Below are positions 9,976 to 18,608 of a stretch of 64,000 bases of DNA, one piece after another; position 1 is the first letter of the stretch; each line of letters opens with the position of its first letter. This DNA is from Moraxellaceae bacterium (GTDB taxonomy: Bacteria; Pseudomonadota; Gammaproteobacteria; Pseudomonadales; Moraxellaceae), in the NCBI GenBank assembly GCA_024234595.1, contig JACKNZ010000010.1, positions 62,001 to 126,000 of the forward strand, written 5' to 3'. A program made the position numbers and the translations under genes. Below the pieces are notes generated by a model. That model ran no database searches and was not told the origin of the DNA. It worked only from the letters and a program-made list of their open reading frames with translations.

Positions 9976-10621
9976 GCCAAGCCTAATTTTTAGTGCCTTA
10001 GCACACTTGTTATTGTATCCCGATGAGGCAATGCGTCAGCAATTAGTAGCCGTGCGTGATGTGATTCGTGACCAAAGAACGCTGTCCGAAACGACCCGTC
10101 GTGCCTTGTTAGGTTTTGCCGAAGATTTACAGCAAGGCGATGGTTGGGACGTGCAAGAGATGTATGTCAATTTGTTCGATAGAACACGCTCATTATCGTT
10201 GCATTTATTTGAGCATGTTCATGGCGAATCGCGTGATAGAGGTCAAGCGATGGTCGATTTAATCGACTTGTATCAACAACATGGTCTTGTGTTACAGGCC
10301 GAAAACCATGAATTACCAGACTATGTGCCATTGTTTTTAGAGTTTTTATCAACCTTAGACAACACCACTGCCCATGACTTACTCAAAGAACCACTCCATG
10401 TTTTACAAGCGATAGGTGCGCGTTTACGTCAACGTGATTCGGCTTATGGTTTAGTCTTTAGTGCTTTAGAAGAGTTAGCAGGGGTGCGTTCGTTAATTGC
10501 CACCGAAAACGATGAAGAACAAGACATTGATGAAGCATGGCAAGAGGCCGAAGTGCGCTTTTTAGACGCAGCAATACCTTCTTGTCGTCCACAAACCGCC
10601 ACAGCAATGCGAGGTGAATAA
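9968..10621 (+). CDS. narJ: Nitrate reductase assembly chaperone NarJ
   Basis: 217 residues from ATG 9968 (E. coli NarJ is 236). It is a TorD/NarJ-type helical chaperone that binds apo-NarG and helps insert the molybdenum cofactor before NarGH docks on NarI. The family core is visible in YVNLFDRTRSLSLHLFEHVHG and LPDYVPLFLEFL. The frame is open further upstream, but the ATG overlapping the narH end by 8 bases is the sensible start because it gives the usual MNKPSLIFSALAHLLLYPD N terminus. narI follows directly. Confidence 0.95.
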   Translation: MNKPSLIFSALAHLLLYPDEAMRQQLVAVRDVIRDQRTLSETTRRALLGFAEDLQQGDGWDVQEMYVNLFDRTRSLSLHLFEHVHGESRDRGQAMVDLIDLYQQHGLVLQAENHELPDYVPLFLEFLSTLDNTTAHDLLKEPLHVLQAIGARLRQRDSAYGLVFSALEELAGVRSLIATENDEEQDIDEAWQEAEVRFLDAAIPSCRPQTATAMRGE

Positions 10622-10622
10622 C

Positions 10623-11318
10623 ATGGAACATTTAGCAAATTGGATAAATACCCTATTTTTTGGCATTTACCCCTATATCGCCTTTGCCGTATTTGCGGTG
10701 GGTTGCTTGATTCGTTTTGACCGTGAGCAATACTCGTGGAAAGCCAGCTCATCTCAGTTATTAGATAAAAGCAGCTTACGCTTAGGTAGCAATTTATTTC
10801 ATATAGGTGTGCTGTTTATTATTGTGGGTCATTTAGTGGGTTTGCTAACACCCACCAGTATTTATACAAAGTTTATTACTGTGCCACAAAAACAATTATT
10901 GGCAATGGTGGCAGGTGGTATTTTTGGCGTGTTGTGTTTTACAGGTTTGTTGTTACTGATTACTCGTCGTTTAAACAATCCTCGTTTGCGTGAGCATACT
11001 CGTTTTTCAGATTGGTTAGTGTTGTGGATGTTGTTTATTCAAGTGTCCTTGGGGCTAAGCACCTTGTTTGTTTCTGCTCAACATTTAGATGGTGGCAGCA
11101 TGCTTAATTTATCGCATTGGGCGCAGCATATAGTCACTTTTCAACCTAACGCGGCTGATTTTATCAAAGATGAACATTGGCTATTTAAGGTGCATATTTG
11201 GTTAGGACTATCGTTATTTGTCGTTGCACCGTTTAGTCGTTTAGTTCATGTGTTAAGTGCGCCAATTTGGTATGTGTTTAGACCCTATCAAGTGGTTAGA
11301 AGTCGTTGGACTCGTTAA
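10623..11318 (+). CDS. narI: Respiratory nitrate reductase gamma subunit (cytochrome b)
   Basis: 231 residues (E. coli 225) with five membrane segments. It is the di-haem b quinol oxidase subunit that anchors NarGH and takes electrons from quinol. Candidate haem-ligating histidines include those in LFHIGVLFIIVGHLVG and in the C-terminal helices (HIWLGLSLF, FSRLVHVLS). The start is set at ATG 10623, with GAGGTGA just upstream inside the narJ 3' end; an in-frame GTG at 10614 overlaps that site and is less likely. It is 1 bp downstream of narJ. Confidence 0.97.
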   Translation: MEHLANWINTLFFGIYPYIAFAVFAVGCLIRFDREQYSWKASSSQLLDKSSLRLGSNLFHIGVLFIIVGHLVGLLTPTSIYTKFITVPQKQLLAMVAGGIFGVLCFTGLLLLITRRLNNPRLREHTRFSDWLVLWMLFIQVSLGLSTLFVSAQHLDGGSMLNLSHWAQHIVTFQPNAADFIKDEHWLFKVHIWLGLSLFVVAPFSRLVHVLSAPIWYVFRPYQVVRSRWTR

Positions 11319-11330
11319 GAGAGGTGTCAC

Positions 11331-11795
11331 ATGCAGCAAGATGTTTATGTGAATCATAAATTGATTCCTGAAGATATGATTGGCCAAGAAATGCAGTATC
11401 ACCCAGCACAAAGCAAACAAGAAGCATGGCAAAAAGCTGCCGAAGCCTTGGTGCTGCGTGAGTTGCTGCTGCAAGAAGCCTACAAAGAGCAAGTAGCTGA
11501 GGTTGACAATGATGAGGCAGAGATTATTGATGCTTTATTGGCCAAAAAAATAACCATTGACGAGCCAGATAATGCCCAAGCTCAGGATTTTTATCAGTCA
11601 CAAATCCATCGTTTTGTGGATACTCAAGGACAAATACTTGCTTATGCTCAAGTTGAATCCTTGATTAAAACAGAATTGTCTGCTCGTGCAGGGCGGCAAG
11701 CTGTGGCGGCTTATCTGAAAAATTTATTAGCTAACACGCATTTGCAAGGCATTGTGATGGGGCAAACATGGTTAGCTGTGCGTATGATGAATTAA
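11331..11795 (+). CDS. PpiC/SurA-like nar-operon protein lacking the rotamase domain
   Basis: 154 residues, 12 bp after narI and in the same operon. In Pseudomonas-type nar operons this place holds a parvulin-type peptidyl-prolyl isomerase of roughly 270 residues (from memory). The N-terminal part here fits that family (EMQYHPAQSKQEAWQKAAEALVLRELLLQEA, written here in pieces: EMQYHPAQS, EAWQKAAEAL, VLRELLLQEA). The end resembles the family's C-terminal helix (GRQAVAAYLKNLLAN). The roughly 90-residue rotamase domain that should lie between FYQSQIHRF and the C-terminal helix is absent. No signal peptide is seen, so it should be cytoplasmic. It may act as a helical chaperone for nitrate reductase assembly; this is inference. 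Confidence 0.75.
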   Translation: MQQDVYVNHKLIPEDMIGQEMQYHPAQSKQEAWQKAAEALVLRELLLQEAYKEQVAEVDNDEAEIIDALLAKKITIDEPDNAQAQDFYQSQIHRFVDTQGQILAYAQVESLIKTELSARAGRQAVAAYLKNLLANTHLQGIVMGQTWLAVRMMN

Positions 11796-11816
11796 CTTTA
11801 ACTTTTGGAGACAAAC

Positions 11817-12476
11817 ATGGATTATTTACATGTACCTGTTGGTCAGATAGCCGCTAAATTATCTGGTTCGACGCTGGTTTTTCAAAAATATGGCATTGAT
11901 TTTTGTTGTGGCGGTAAACAAGTTCTACAAGATGTGGTAAGCAAAAAACAGCTAGATGCGCCAACGGTATTACGCGAGCTAATTGCTTTAGAAAAAAATC
12001 CCTATCAAGACCATAAAAATTGGTCAGAAGTTAGTAATGCCGACTTAATCCACCATATCTGTAGTCATTATCATGATAAACATCGTCAGCAGTTACCAGA
12101 GTTAATTCGTTTAGCGGCCAAAGTTGAGCGAGTGCATGGTGAAAAAGCAGATTGTCCACATGGTTTGGCTCAATTACTGAGTGAGACATTAGATGAGTTA
12201 GAACAACATATGCTCAAAGAAGAGGAGGTGTTGTTTCCAATGATCGTTCATAATCGTTTAGCTCAAGCCCAAATGCCGATTCATGTTATGGAGCATGAGC
12301 ATATAGAGCATGGCCAGCGTTTAGAGCAGTTATTAGCATTAACCAATCAAGGCGTGCCGCCTAAAGGAGCTTGTAATACATGGCAAGCTTTATATTTGGG
12401 TGTACGTAGTTTTGCGCAAGATATTATTGAGCATATTCATTTAGAAAATAATGTGCTTTTTGCACGTTGTATCTAA
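11817..12476 (+). CDS. ytfE: Iron-sulfur cluster repair di-iron protein (RIC/YtfE/ScdA/DnrN)
   Basis: 219 residues from ATG 11817, against 220 in E. coli YtfE. The N-terminal ScdA domain carries the Cys30-Cys31 pair in YGIDFCCGGK. The hemerythrin-like domain supplies the di-iron histidines and glutamates in HICSHYHDKH, LEQHMLKEEEVLFP, MEHEHIEHG and HIHLENNVLF. RIC proteins restore iron-sulfur clusters damaged by nitric oxide or oxidants, which suits a nitrate-respiring cell that makes nitrite and NO. It lies 21 bp after the PpiC-like gene, probably co-transcribed with nar. An in-frame TTG at 11805 overlaps the GGAG site, so the ATG is preferred. Confidence 0.93.
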   Translation: MDYLHVPVGQIAAKLSGSTLVFQKYGIDFCCGGKQVLQDVVSKKQLDAPTVLRELIALEKNPYQDHKNWSEVSNADLIHHICSHYHDKHRQQLPELIRLAAKVERVHGEKADCPHGLAQLLSETLDELEQHMLKEEEVLFPMIVHNRLAQAQMPIHVMEHEHIEHGQRLEQLLALTNQGVPPKGACNTWQALYLGVRSFAQDIIEHIHLENNVLFARCI

Positions 12477-12483
12477 AACAAGC

Positions 12484-12610
12484 AGGACTTATGCATTTCA
12501 CCGAAATTAGCGCGTTTTGCACCCTCACCCCAACCCTCTCCCTCAGGGAGAGGGAGGAGCATAGCGGAGGGTGAGGGCGTGAGCAAATAAGCGATAACCG
12601 CGTAAGTCCT
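12484..12610. repeat. MITE-like repeat, copy A (AGGACTTA ends)
   Basis: A 127-bp unit starting AGGACTTATGCATTTCACCG and ending GATAACCGCGTAAGTCCT. The ends form imperfect terminal inverted repeats. The centre is a different palindrome (CCCTCACCCC ... GAGGGTGAGGG) from the one in copies C and D. It lies between ytfE and the carbonic anhydrase-like gene. Confidence 0.85.
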
Positions 12611-12624
12611 AAAAGGGTTTTAAC

Positions 12625-13185
12625 ATGTTACGCAAAAATCCTCGTGGTGATTGGCCTCAAGTTCATCAAAGTGCTTTTATTGACCCAACGGCTATTTTGT
12701 GTGGTCAAGTGATTGTGGGCGAAAATGTCTTTATTGGCCCCTATGCGGTAATTCGTGCAGATGAAGTAAACGATAAAGGCGAAATGGAGCCGATTGTTAT
12801 TGGTGCACATTCTAATATACAAGATGGGGTGGTCATTCATTCTAAAGCGGGTGGTTTGGTGGTGATTGGTGAATATACATCAATCGCCCATCGTTCCATT
12901 ATTCATGGTCCTTGCACTATTGGCAGCCATGTATTTATTGGCTTTAATTCGGTGGTGTATAACGCAACAATTCATGATGAGGTGGTGGTGCGTCATAATT
13001 GTGTGATTGATAGCCGAGAAATTTTGGCAGGGCTGTATGTGCCATCATGCGAAAAAGTAAACCACGAAACCGATACTCGTTTGCTAAAGCCAGCGTCAGA
13101 ATATGCCCATGATTTTTCGGAAAGTGTCGCCAAAGCTAATCATGGATTAGTGCAAGGTTATCGGGCAATTCGTAATGAATTTTAG
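12625..13185 (+). CDS. Gamma-carbonic anhydrase-like hexapeptide-repeat protein
   Basis: 186 residues with left-handed beta-helix hexapeptide repeats, for example VIVGENVFIGPYAVIRAD and IGSHVFIGFNSVVYNA. The three zinc-type histidines of the gamma class are in place: His72 (VVIHS), His89 and His94 (AHRSIIHG). It could hydrate CO2, but the PaaY/CaiE branch of the fold has thioesterase or unknown roles, so activity is not certain. It has an AAAAGGG site and a leader formed largely by repeat copy A. It lies downstream of the nar block but is separated from it by the repeat. Confidence 0.8.
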   Translation: MLRKNPRGDWPQVHQSAFIDPTAILCGQVIVGENVFIGPYAVIRADEVNDKGEMEPIVIGAHSNIQDGVVIHSKAGGLVVIGEYTSIAHRSIIHGPCTIGSHVFIGFNSVVYNATIHDEVVVRHNCVIDSREILAGLYVPSCEKVNHETDTRLLKPASEYAHDFSESVAKANHGLVQGYRAIRNEF

Positions 13186-13240
13186 AAATTGTGGCGCACT
13201 TAGTCGTTTTTTGTAGAAAATTTAGGCTACAATTTACCCC

Positions 13241-13251
13241 AATAACAAAAA
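13241..13251 (+). promoter_or_regulatory. A-rich Hfq/Crc-type motif before START gene
   Basis: AATAACAAAAA (AAnAAnAAnAA) lies immediately upstream of the GGGG ribosome binding site and 13 bases from the start of the START gene at 13264. This is the form and position of catabolite-activity motifs bound by Hfq with Crc in Pseudomonas. Function is inferred. Confidence 0.45.
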
Positions 13252-13263
13252 TGGGGTTTAACA

Positions 13264-14022
13264 GTGTTGTATCGTTTAATTAAGATTGTGCTATTAGCCA
13301 TTATCACTAGCTCATTTAGCCAAATTGCCTCTGCGGCCAAAGACGATTTAGATGAGTTGCAAATGAAACTCTCTAATCAATGGACATTGGTCAAAAACGA
13401 TAGATTACGCGATATTAAAACCTATGCACGCTTAGAAAATGGCAAGCAATATCGCTCATTTAAAGCAACCGTCATGATGAAAGACACTAAGCCTGAAACC
13501 TTAGTCCGCTTTTTATTGGATTTTGAAAATTATCACAAATGGTATTGGCAGGTATTAGAGTCAAAACTGCTCAAAAAGGTATCGCCAACCGAATACTATT
13601 TGTATTTGGTACACAAAGCCCCTGCGGGTTTGCCCGATAGAGATGTAATTTTGCACGCAACGGTCGAGCTGCAAAATGCCAGCCGTAATTACATTACTTT
13701 AAAGGTAGAAGCTGTGCCTGATTACTTGCCTCTTAAGCCGCCTTTAGTACGTATGGTTGCCGAAGATTTGCAGTTTAAGTTTACACCACAAGAAAATGGC
13801 GATTTGTTTGTAGAGTCAGAAGGTTATGTCGATCCGGGTGGTAATGTGCCGTCATGGGCAGCAAATTTTGTGCAGCATAGTGCCCCTTACAGTGTGTCCC
13901 TTGGTTCATTACGTATGGTCAAAAAAGAAGAGTATGCTAACTCCAAAGAGCCTGTTCCTTTTGTTGTTTACGACTACAACACCTATTTATCCAAGCAGTT
14001 ACGTGGGCAGTTAAGCCAGTAA
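13264..14022 (+). CDS. Exported START-domain lipid-binding protein, paralogue 1
   Basis: 252 residues starting at GTG 13264 (GGGG at 13252-13255). An N-terminal signal peptide ends around SQIASAA. The rest is one StAR-related lipid-transfer (START) domain, with family stretches YRSFKATVMM, FLLDFENYHKWYW, AGLPDRDVILHA and GYVDPGGNVPSWAANFVQ. START domains bind sterols, phospholipids or other hydrophobic ligands; the ligand here is unknown. Location is periplasmic or secreted by prediction. Three paralogues at 42250-44626 share the same layout. It may follow the carbonic anhydrase-like gene in one transcript (79-bp gap). Confidence 0.85.
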   Translation: MLYRLIKIVLLAIITSSFSQIASAAKDDLDELQMKLSNQWTLVKNDRLRDIKTYARLENGKQYRSFKATVMMKDTKPETLVRFLLDFENYHKWYWQVLESKLLKKVSPTEYYLYLVHKAPAGLPDRDVILHATVELQNASRNYITLKVEAVPDYLPLKPPLVRMVAEDLQFKFTPQENGDLFVESEGYVDPGGNVPSWAANFVQHSAPYSVSLGSLRMVKKEEYANSKEPVPFVVYDYNTYLSKQLRGQLSQ

Positions 14023-14033
14023 GCAAAGTAATA

Positions 14034-14060
14034 ACAGGCTTAGGTAAATCCTAAGCCTGT
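14034..14060. terminator. Hairpin between convergent genes
   Basis: A perfect 11-bp stem, ACAGGCTTAGG / CCTAAGCCTGT, with a 5-base loop sits between the convergent START and macro-domain genes. There is no strong T run on either side, so termination strength is uncertain. Confidence 0.6.
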
Positions 14061-14068
14061 GTCGGTCT

Positions 14069-14557
14069 TTAGTGAGACTCAGCGGCGGCTTGGCCTTTAT
14101 GATAGGTAGTATAAATATAAACGGGGATGTCTAAGTTACCCAAATGTTGTTGTATCAAGGGATAGACTTCTTCCCATGACAAGCCGCCTACACCTGTTGC
14201 CAAACGGGGCAAAGCCACACTGCTGACGTTTTCGTTAAGCAAAAATTTGTGTAACTCGCGTAAGGCGTGGTTGACATGTGGTGTGCTGGCTTTTCCTGCC
14301 TTTTGGCCGTGATTGTATGCACCTTCTTGAGTTAATAAATTAACAATAATTTTTCCTTCCGAGCCCATCCACGACCAAATTGTACCTTCTTTGGGATGTT
14401 GCGTTTGGCAAAAATGACGAAAGTCTTTGTATAAACTTGGCCATTGTTCACGTAAAGACAACGCCAAGCCTTGACCAAAATCATCATTAGGTGCAACACC
14501 GTGAGCAATCACTTGAGCTTTACTTAATAAAATATCACCAGTTACTTCAATAATCAT
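14069..14557 (-). CDS. Macro-domain protein (ADP-ribose-binding type)
   Basis: 162 residues forming a single macro domain. The N terminus MIIEVTGDILLSKAQVIAHGV matches the usual start of the fold, where Asp8 contacts adenine. The phosphate-binding loop is seen as PRLATGVGGLSWEEV (about residues 115-129). Related proteins hydrolyse ADP-ribose 1''-phosphate or remove ADP-ribose from macromolecules. No DarT-like toxin gene is adjacent, so a stand-alone housekeeping or repair role is more likely than antitoxin function. The gene is convergent with the START gene and shares its hairpin. Confidence 0.8.
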   Translation of the reverse strand: MIIEVTGDILLSKAQVIAHGVAPNDDFGQGLALSLREQWPSLYKDFRHFCQTQHPKEGTIWSWMGSEGKIIVNLLTQEGAYNHGQKAGKASTPHVNHALRELHKFLLNENVSSVALPRLATGVGGLSWEEVYPLIQQHLGNLDIPVYIYTTYHKGQAAAESH

Positions 14558-14730
14558 ATGTCTTTATTCCTAAAAATTTAGTGCCTATAAACCATAAAAT
14601 TTGTGTGGTTTATATTTTCATGGTACGCCTGTCCTTGTAGTCTGTCTAGCAATATTTTCTTATTTTAAGCTATTGTTATATAAGTAAATTTTAACTTTAC
14701 TTGCGTCAAAAACGCATTCTAAATAACCTA

Positions 14731-15741
14731 TTATTTTACTAGGCTTTTACGATAGGCAGTGGGAGTTTGTTCAGTCCAACGTTTAAAGGCACGAGTGAAG
14801 TTAGCTAAATCGGAGTAACCCAAATACTCCGAAATATCTTCTAGGCTTTGTGTTGGGTCTGCCAACAAATCAAAGGCTTTTTGTTTGCGTGCTTCTTCGA
14901 CTAAATCGGTATAAGTTAAGTCATACTTGGCTAATTGACGTTTAAGAGTTCGCTCCGACATATGCAAACGTTGAGCAACTTGTTCTAAGGTGGCAAAACC
15001 TGTTTTTTCATCAAACATCAAGGCTTTGACTTGTGCAACAAAAGGTTTATCTAATCCAAAACGTTGTAATTCTTGCTCACACTGAGCCAAAGCCAGTTGA
15101 CTCGCAACGGGATTAGCCATCACCAAGGGTAAATCTAAATAGCTACTCGAAAAAATAATCCGATTGCGTGGTTGCTCAAAACTGACCGTCGCAGGTAATA
15201 AAGGAATCAATGGAATCAAATACTCAGGACAAGCAAAATCCAGTTCGGCATGACCTGTCAGCACTTTACCCGTTGCCACAAATCCCATGTGGGCAAAGCC
15301 AAACATGACCGCTAACACCGCCAATTCGCGTAGGGGTTGTAATTGGGTATTGATTTGCACCACAAGACTACTTTGCTCCGCACCTTCCTCAACACGTAAC
15401 TCAACCAAGCTACTAATCATGCCTACAAAACGTTCGGCAATACAAAGTGCTTCACGGGCATTAGCGGCGGTTAAAGCGGCAAAACCAATAAAACCGTGCA
15501 TCGAAATTTGCATTTTTTGGCCAAAATAAATGGCTAAAGCGGCCTCTTGCGTTAATTGCCGAGCCTTAATAATCAATTTATTGACATCTTCTAAGGAAAT
15601 ACGTCGTTGTGGTTCTAGCAACATCTCACGCGTTAAACCAATATCAGCCAACAACTGTTCGGGCTTTACTTGCCAGTTTTCGGCAACTTCTATCAGTAAT
15701 AAGGCGTAAACACTGGGCAGACTTTGCAAATTGATAGTCAT
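14731..15741 (-). CDS. AraC-family transcriptional regulator
   Basis: 336 residues from ATG 15741, which has a good AGAGGA site; the frame is open 20 codons further upstream without a site. The N-terminal Arabinose_bd/OruR-type ligand region (about 20-200) is followed by a C-terminal AraC double helix-turn-helix, with LEQVAQRLHMSERTLKRQL and LEDISEYLGYSDLANFTRAFKRW. This AraC subtype often controls lipid, alkane or aromatic pathways. It is divergent from the PF10118 hydrolase gene with a 9-bp inverted repeat between them. The ligand is unknown. Confidence 0.9.
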   Translation of the reverse strand: MTINLQSLPSVYALLLIEVAENWQVKPEQLLADIGLTREMLLEPQRRISLEDVNKLIIKARQLTQEAALAIYFGQKMQISMHGFIGFAALTAANAREALCIAERFVGMISSLVELRVEEGAEQSSLVVQINTQLQPLRELAVLAVMFGFAHMGFVATGKVLTGHAELDFACPEYLIPLIPLLPATVSFEQPRNRIIFSSSYLDLPLVMANPVASQLALAQCEQELQRFGLDKPFVAQVKALMFDEKTGFATLEQVAQRLHMSERTLKRQLAKYDLTYTDLVEEARKQKAFDLLADPTQSLEDISEYLGYSDLANFTRAFKRWTEQTPTAYRKSLVK

Positions 15742-15799
15742 TTTGTCCTCTAATGATAAAAAAATGGCACCAAAGCACCTACTTACCGTACGACCATAC

Positions 15800-15835
15800 A
15801 ATTACATTATGAGTGTGACATTAGTCAATGTAATT
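15800..15835. promoter_or_regulatory. Inverted repeat between AraC gene and its divergent neighbour
   Basis: AATTACATT (15800-15808) and AATGTAATT (15827-15835) form a perfect 9-bp inverted repeat with 18 bases between the arms. It lies in the 107-bp divergent spacer, 13 bases before the hydrolase ATG. Likely an operator for the AraC protein or a neighbouring regulator. Confidence 0.5.
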
Positions 15836-15848
15836 ATCGGAGTCAATC

Positions 15849-16778
15849 ATGAATACCAGCGTTTCTCATACTATTGGCCAACAACAGGCTGCACCTACAA
15901 GCAAAAAATTAGCTTTGGGAGCTACCGTTAATATTCCACCTCGTCGTTTGGACTTTGAGTTTTCGACCGATTCCGAGCGTTATTATTACGATAATAACCC
16001 TTACTTGAGTTCTTTTTTAACTACTTTGTCGTCTTTATTTCCAGCAGGCGAATCATTTTTTGTTGAATCAGTACGTCATTACCGCGAACGCATTAGCGAC
16101 CCTGTGTTAAAAGCGCAAGTCGCTGGTTTTATTGGTCAAGAAGCGATGCACAGCAAAGAACATGACGCTTTTAATGAGATGGCAACACGTCAAGGTTATC
16201 CTGTTGATAAATTAGACCGTGATGTTAGCAAGCTCTTAAGTTTTGTGCAAAAAACGCTGCCTAAATCCATGCAATTGGCTGCTACCGTTGCTTTGGAACA
16301 CTATACCGCGATTATTGCTGAGATGTTGTTGCGTGACCCAGAAGTTCAACAAAAATTCTCAGCCGAAGCGCGTCAATTATGGTTGTGGCACGCTTTAGAA
16401 GAAAATGAGCACAAAACGGTGGCTTATGATGTGTATGAGCAAATGGTCGGAAGCTATGCCTTGCGTGTGGTGACAATGGCGGTAGCAACGGTTATTTTCT
16501 TTGCGGTGACTTTTGCTTTTCATGGCCGTATGTTAGCGGCAGATGGTCAGTTGTTTAACTTGCGTCAAAATTGGAAGGCATTTAAATATTTATGGAACGG
16601 CAAAAAAGGCGTGTTCTCTCGTTTGTTACCCCAATATTTAGACTTCTTTAAGCCTAGTTTTCATCCTAAAGATCACGACACCAATGCCTTGTTAGCCCAA
16701 TGGAAAGAGATTTTATTTGCTAAAGAAGGCTTGCTGTACAATCAGTTAAAAAACAAATCTGCGGTTGGTGTTCATTAA
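15849..16778 (+). CDS. PF10118-type metal-dependent hydrolase-like protein
   Basis: 309 residues. The sequence matches the family annotated as putative metal-dependent hydrolase (PF10118). It has ferritin-like metal motifs EAMHSKEHDAFNE (about 98-110), LEHYTAIIAEM and WHALEENEHKTVAYDVY (about 178-194). One membrane-like segment, VVTMAVATVIFFAVTFAF, lies near residue 215. The biochemical activity of the family is not well defined. It is commonly found beside AraC regulators and flavin monooxygenases in lipid-using Pseudomonadales, as here, which suggests oxidation of a hydrophobic substrate. The ribosome site is GGAG at 15839-15842. Confidence 0.8.
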   Translation: MNTSVSHTIGQQQAAPTSKKLALGATVNIPPRRLDFEFSTDSERYYYDNNPYLSSFLTTLSSLFPAGESFFVESVRHYRERISDPVLKAQVAGFIGQEAMHSKEHDAFNEMATRQGYPVDKLDRDVSKLLSFVQKTLPKSMQLAATVALEHYTAIIAEMLLRDPEVQQKFSAEARQLWLWHALEENEHKTVAYDVYEQMVGSYALRVVTMAVATVIFFAVTFAFHGRMLAADGQLFNLRQNWKAFKYLWNGKKGVFSRLLPQYLDFFKPSFHPKDHDTNALLAQWKEILFAKEGLLYNQLKNKSAVGVH

Positions 16779-16858
16779 AGCACTCCAGTTTTTGCGCACC
16801 TCCCTCCGAGTTCGCTCGCCCTCGACAGGAGGGAACAGCGCAAACCCTTATACATCTT

Positions 16859-17023
16859 AGGACTTACGCGGTTATCGCTTATTTGTTTACTAAATCCCCC
16901 TTAGTCCCCCTTTGAAAAAGGGGGAAACTCCCTCCTTTATTAAAGGAGGGTTGGGGTGGATTTTCAAAACGCGCTTGTTTCGACTAAGCTCAACACAAGC
17001 TTTCGGTGAAATGCGTAAGTCCT
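16859..17023. repeat. MITE-like repeat, copy B (inverted, enlarged)
   Basis: A 165-bp unit in the opposite orientation to copies A, C and D: it starts AGGACTTACGCGGTTATCGC and ends TTTCGGTGAAATGCGTAAGTCCT (shown in part). The internal part holds two extra palindromes, CCCCCTTTGAAAAAGGGGG and CCTCCTTTATTAAAGGAGG, plus a CTTGTTTCGACTAAGCTCAA segment. It forms most of the leader of the monooxygenase gene. Confidence 0.85.
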
Positions 17024-17042
17024 GATCTTCAGAGATTTTATT

Positions 17043-18563
17043 ATGACTGCACAAGCGACTATCATTGAAAATAATTTCCCTATAGTTATTGTGGGTACTG
17101 GTTTTTCTGGCATTGCCATGGCGGTAATGTTGCAAAAAGCAGGTATTGACAGTTTTACGATATTAGAAAAAGCCCAAGATATTGGCGGTACATGGCGCGA
17201 TAACACCTACCCAGGTGCTGCCTGTGATGTGCCGTCTCATTTATATTCTTTCTCCTTTGAACCAAAAACGGATTGGTCGCGTGCCTTTTCACCACAAGCC
17301 GAAATTAAAAGTTATTTAGATCATTGTGTAGATAAATATCATATTCGCCAAAAAATTCGTTTTGGTTGCGAAGTAACAGGCGCAGAGTTTGAGGAATCAA
17401 CAGGTACATGGACAGTGAGCTTTAAAGAAAAGGGGCGCCATAAAAAACTCACAGCGCGTGCTTTTATCTTAGGTAATGGTGCGTTATCAACACCTGCTGA
17501 CCCAGATATTAAAGGGCTAAAAGATTTTAAGGGCGATATGTTCCATTCTGCACGTTGGAATCACGATGTTGATTTAACAGGCAAAAAAGTGGCAGTGATT
17601 GGTACAGGGGCATCTGCCATTCAAATTATCCCAGAGTTAGGAAAAATTGTTGATAAGTTAGAGGTTTTTCAACGCACTGCACCGTGGGTATTGCCAAAAC
17701 CAGACCGTAATATGAGTGGTATAGAAAAGCGTTTGTTTAGTGCAGTGCCTAGCACACGTTGGTTGCATCGTGCATACATTTACTGGCGTAACGAAGCCTT
17801 AGCAACAGGTTTTGTGGTTGATCCACGTTTAATGAAGGGTTTAGAGTTTATAGGCCGTAACTATTTACGTTATGCCGTTAAAGACCCTATTTTGCGTGCC
17901 AAATTAGCTCCTAATTTTACTATTGGTTGCAAGCGGATGCTGTTGTCTAATAGCTACTATCAAACCTTAGTTCAACCACACGTTGATGTAGTCACCGATG
18001 GCATTGAAAGTATTACTGAGCAAGGTATTAAAACGCGTAACGGGATTGAACATAAAGTGGATGCCATTGTATTGGCAACAGGCTTTATGGTGACTAATTA
18101 TTTATCACGCTTAAACATCAAAGGCTTACAAGGTGCTGATTTGAACACGGCAATGACTGAGCAGCGTGAGCATTATTTAGGGATTACTGTGTCTAAATTC
18201 CCTAATATGTTTTTAATGATGGGGCCCAATACAGGTTTAGGTCATAACTCAATGGTATTTATGATTGAGGCGCAAGCACGTTATGTGGTGAAGTGCATTG
18301 AAGCATTACGTGATAAGCAATTGACCTATATGGATGTGCGTGAAGAGGCACAACACGAATATACCCAAGATGTGCAACAACGTTTACAAAAGTCGGTGTG
18401 GGCATCGGGTTGTCAAAGTTGGTATTTGAGTGAGGATGGTCACAACGGGGCAGCATGGCCGGGTTTTACATGGCAATACTGGTTAGCAACCCGCCGTTTG
18501 GACTTAAAAGCTTATCATCAGGTTTATGCGCCAGAGTATCAAACGGAGGTGGTTAACGTTTGA
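17043..18563 (+). CDS. FAD-dependent (Baeyer-Villiger-type) monooxygenase
   Basis: 506 residues. The first Rossmann motif is GTGFSGIAMAVML (about residues 18-30) and the second is VAVIGTGASAIQ (about 182-193). The Baeyer-Villiger fingerprint FxGxxxHxxxW appears as FKGDMFHSARW (about 162-172). Such enzymes use FAD and NADPH to insert oxygen into ketones; related flavoproteins (AlmA type) act on long-chain alkanes, so substrate is open. It follows the PF10118 gene by about 260 bp, separated by repeat copy B, and has a rho-independent terminator right after it. Confidence 0.9.
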   Translation: MTAQATIIENNFPIVIVGTGFSGIAMAVMLQKAGIDSFTILEKAQDIGGTWRDNTYPGAACDVPSHLYSFSFEPKTDWSRAFSPQAEIKSYLDHCVDKYHIRQKIRFGCEVTGAEFEESTGTWTVSFKEKGRHKKLTARAFILGNGALSTPADPDIKGLKDFKGDMFHSARWNHDVDLTGKKVAVIGTGASAIQIIPELGKIVDKLEVFQRTAPWVLPKPDRNMSGIEKRLFSAVPSTRWLHRAYIYWRNEALATGFVVDPRLMKGLEFIGRNYLRYAVKDPILRAKLAPNFTIGCKRMLLSNSYYQTLVQPHVDVVTDGIESITEQGIKTRNGIEHKVDAIVLATGFMVTNYLSRLNIKGLQGADLNTAMTEQREHYLGITVSKFPNMFLMMGPNTGLGHNSMVFMIEAQARYVVKCIEALRDKQLTYMDVREEAQHEYTQDVQQRLQKSVWASGCQSWYLSEDGHNGAAWPGFTWQYWLATRRLDLKAYHQVYAPEYQTEVVNV

Positions 18564-18583
18564 TAACGCTGGCACATAAAATA

Positions 18584-18607
18584 GGGCGCATTTTTGCGCC
18601 CTTTTTT
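18584..18607 (+). terminator. Rho-independent terminator after monooxygenase gene
   Basis: GGGCGCA-TTTT-TGCGCCC followed by six T at 18602-18607. It lies between the convergent monooxygenase and acetate kinase genes and overlaps the approach to the ackA stop. Confidence 0.9.
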
Positions 18608-18608
18608 A

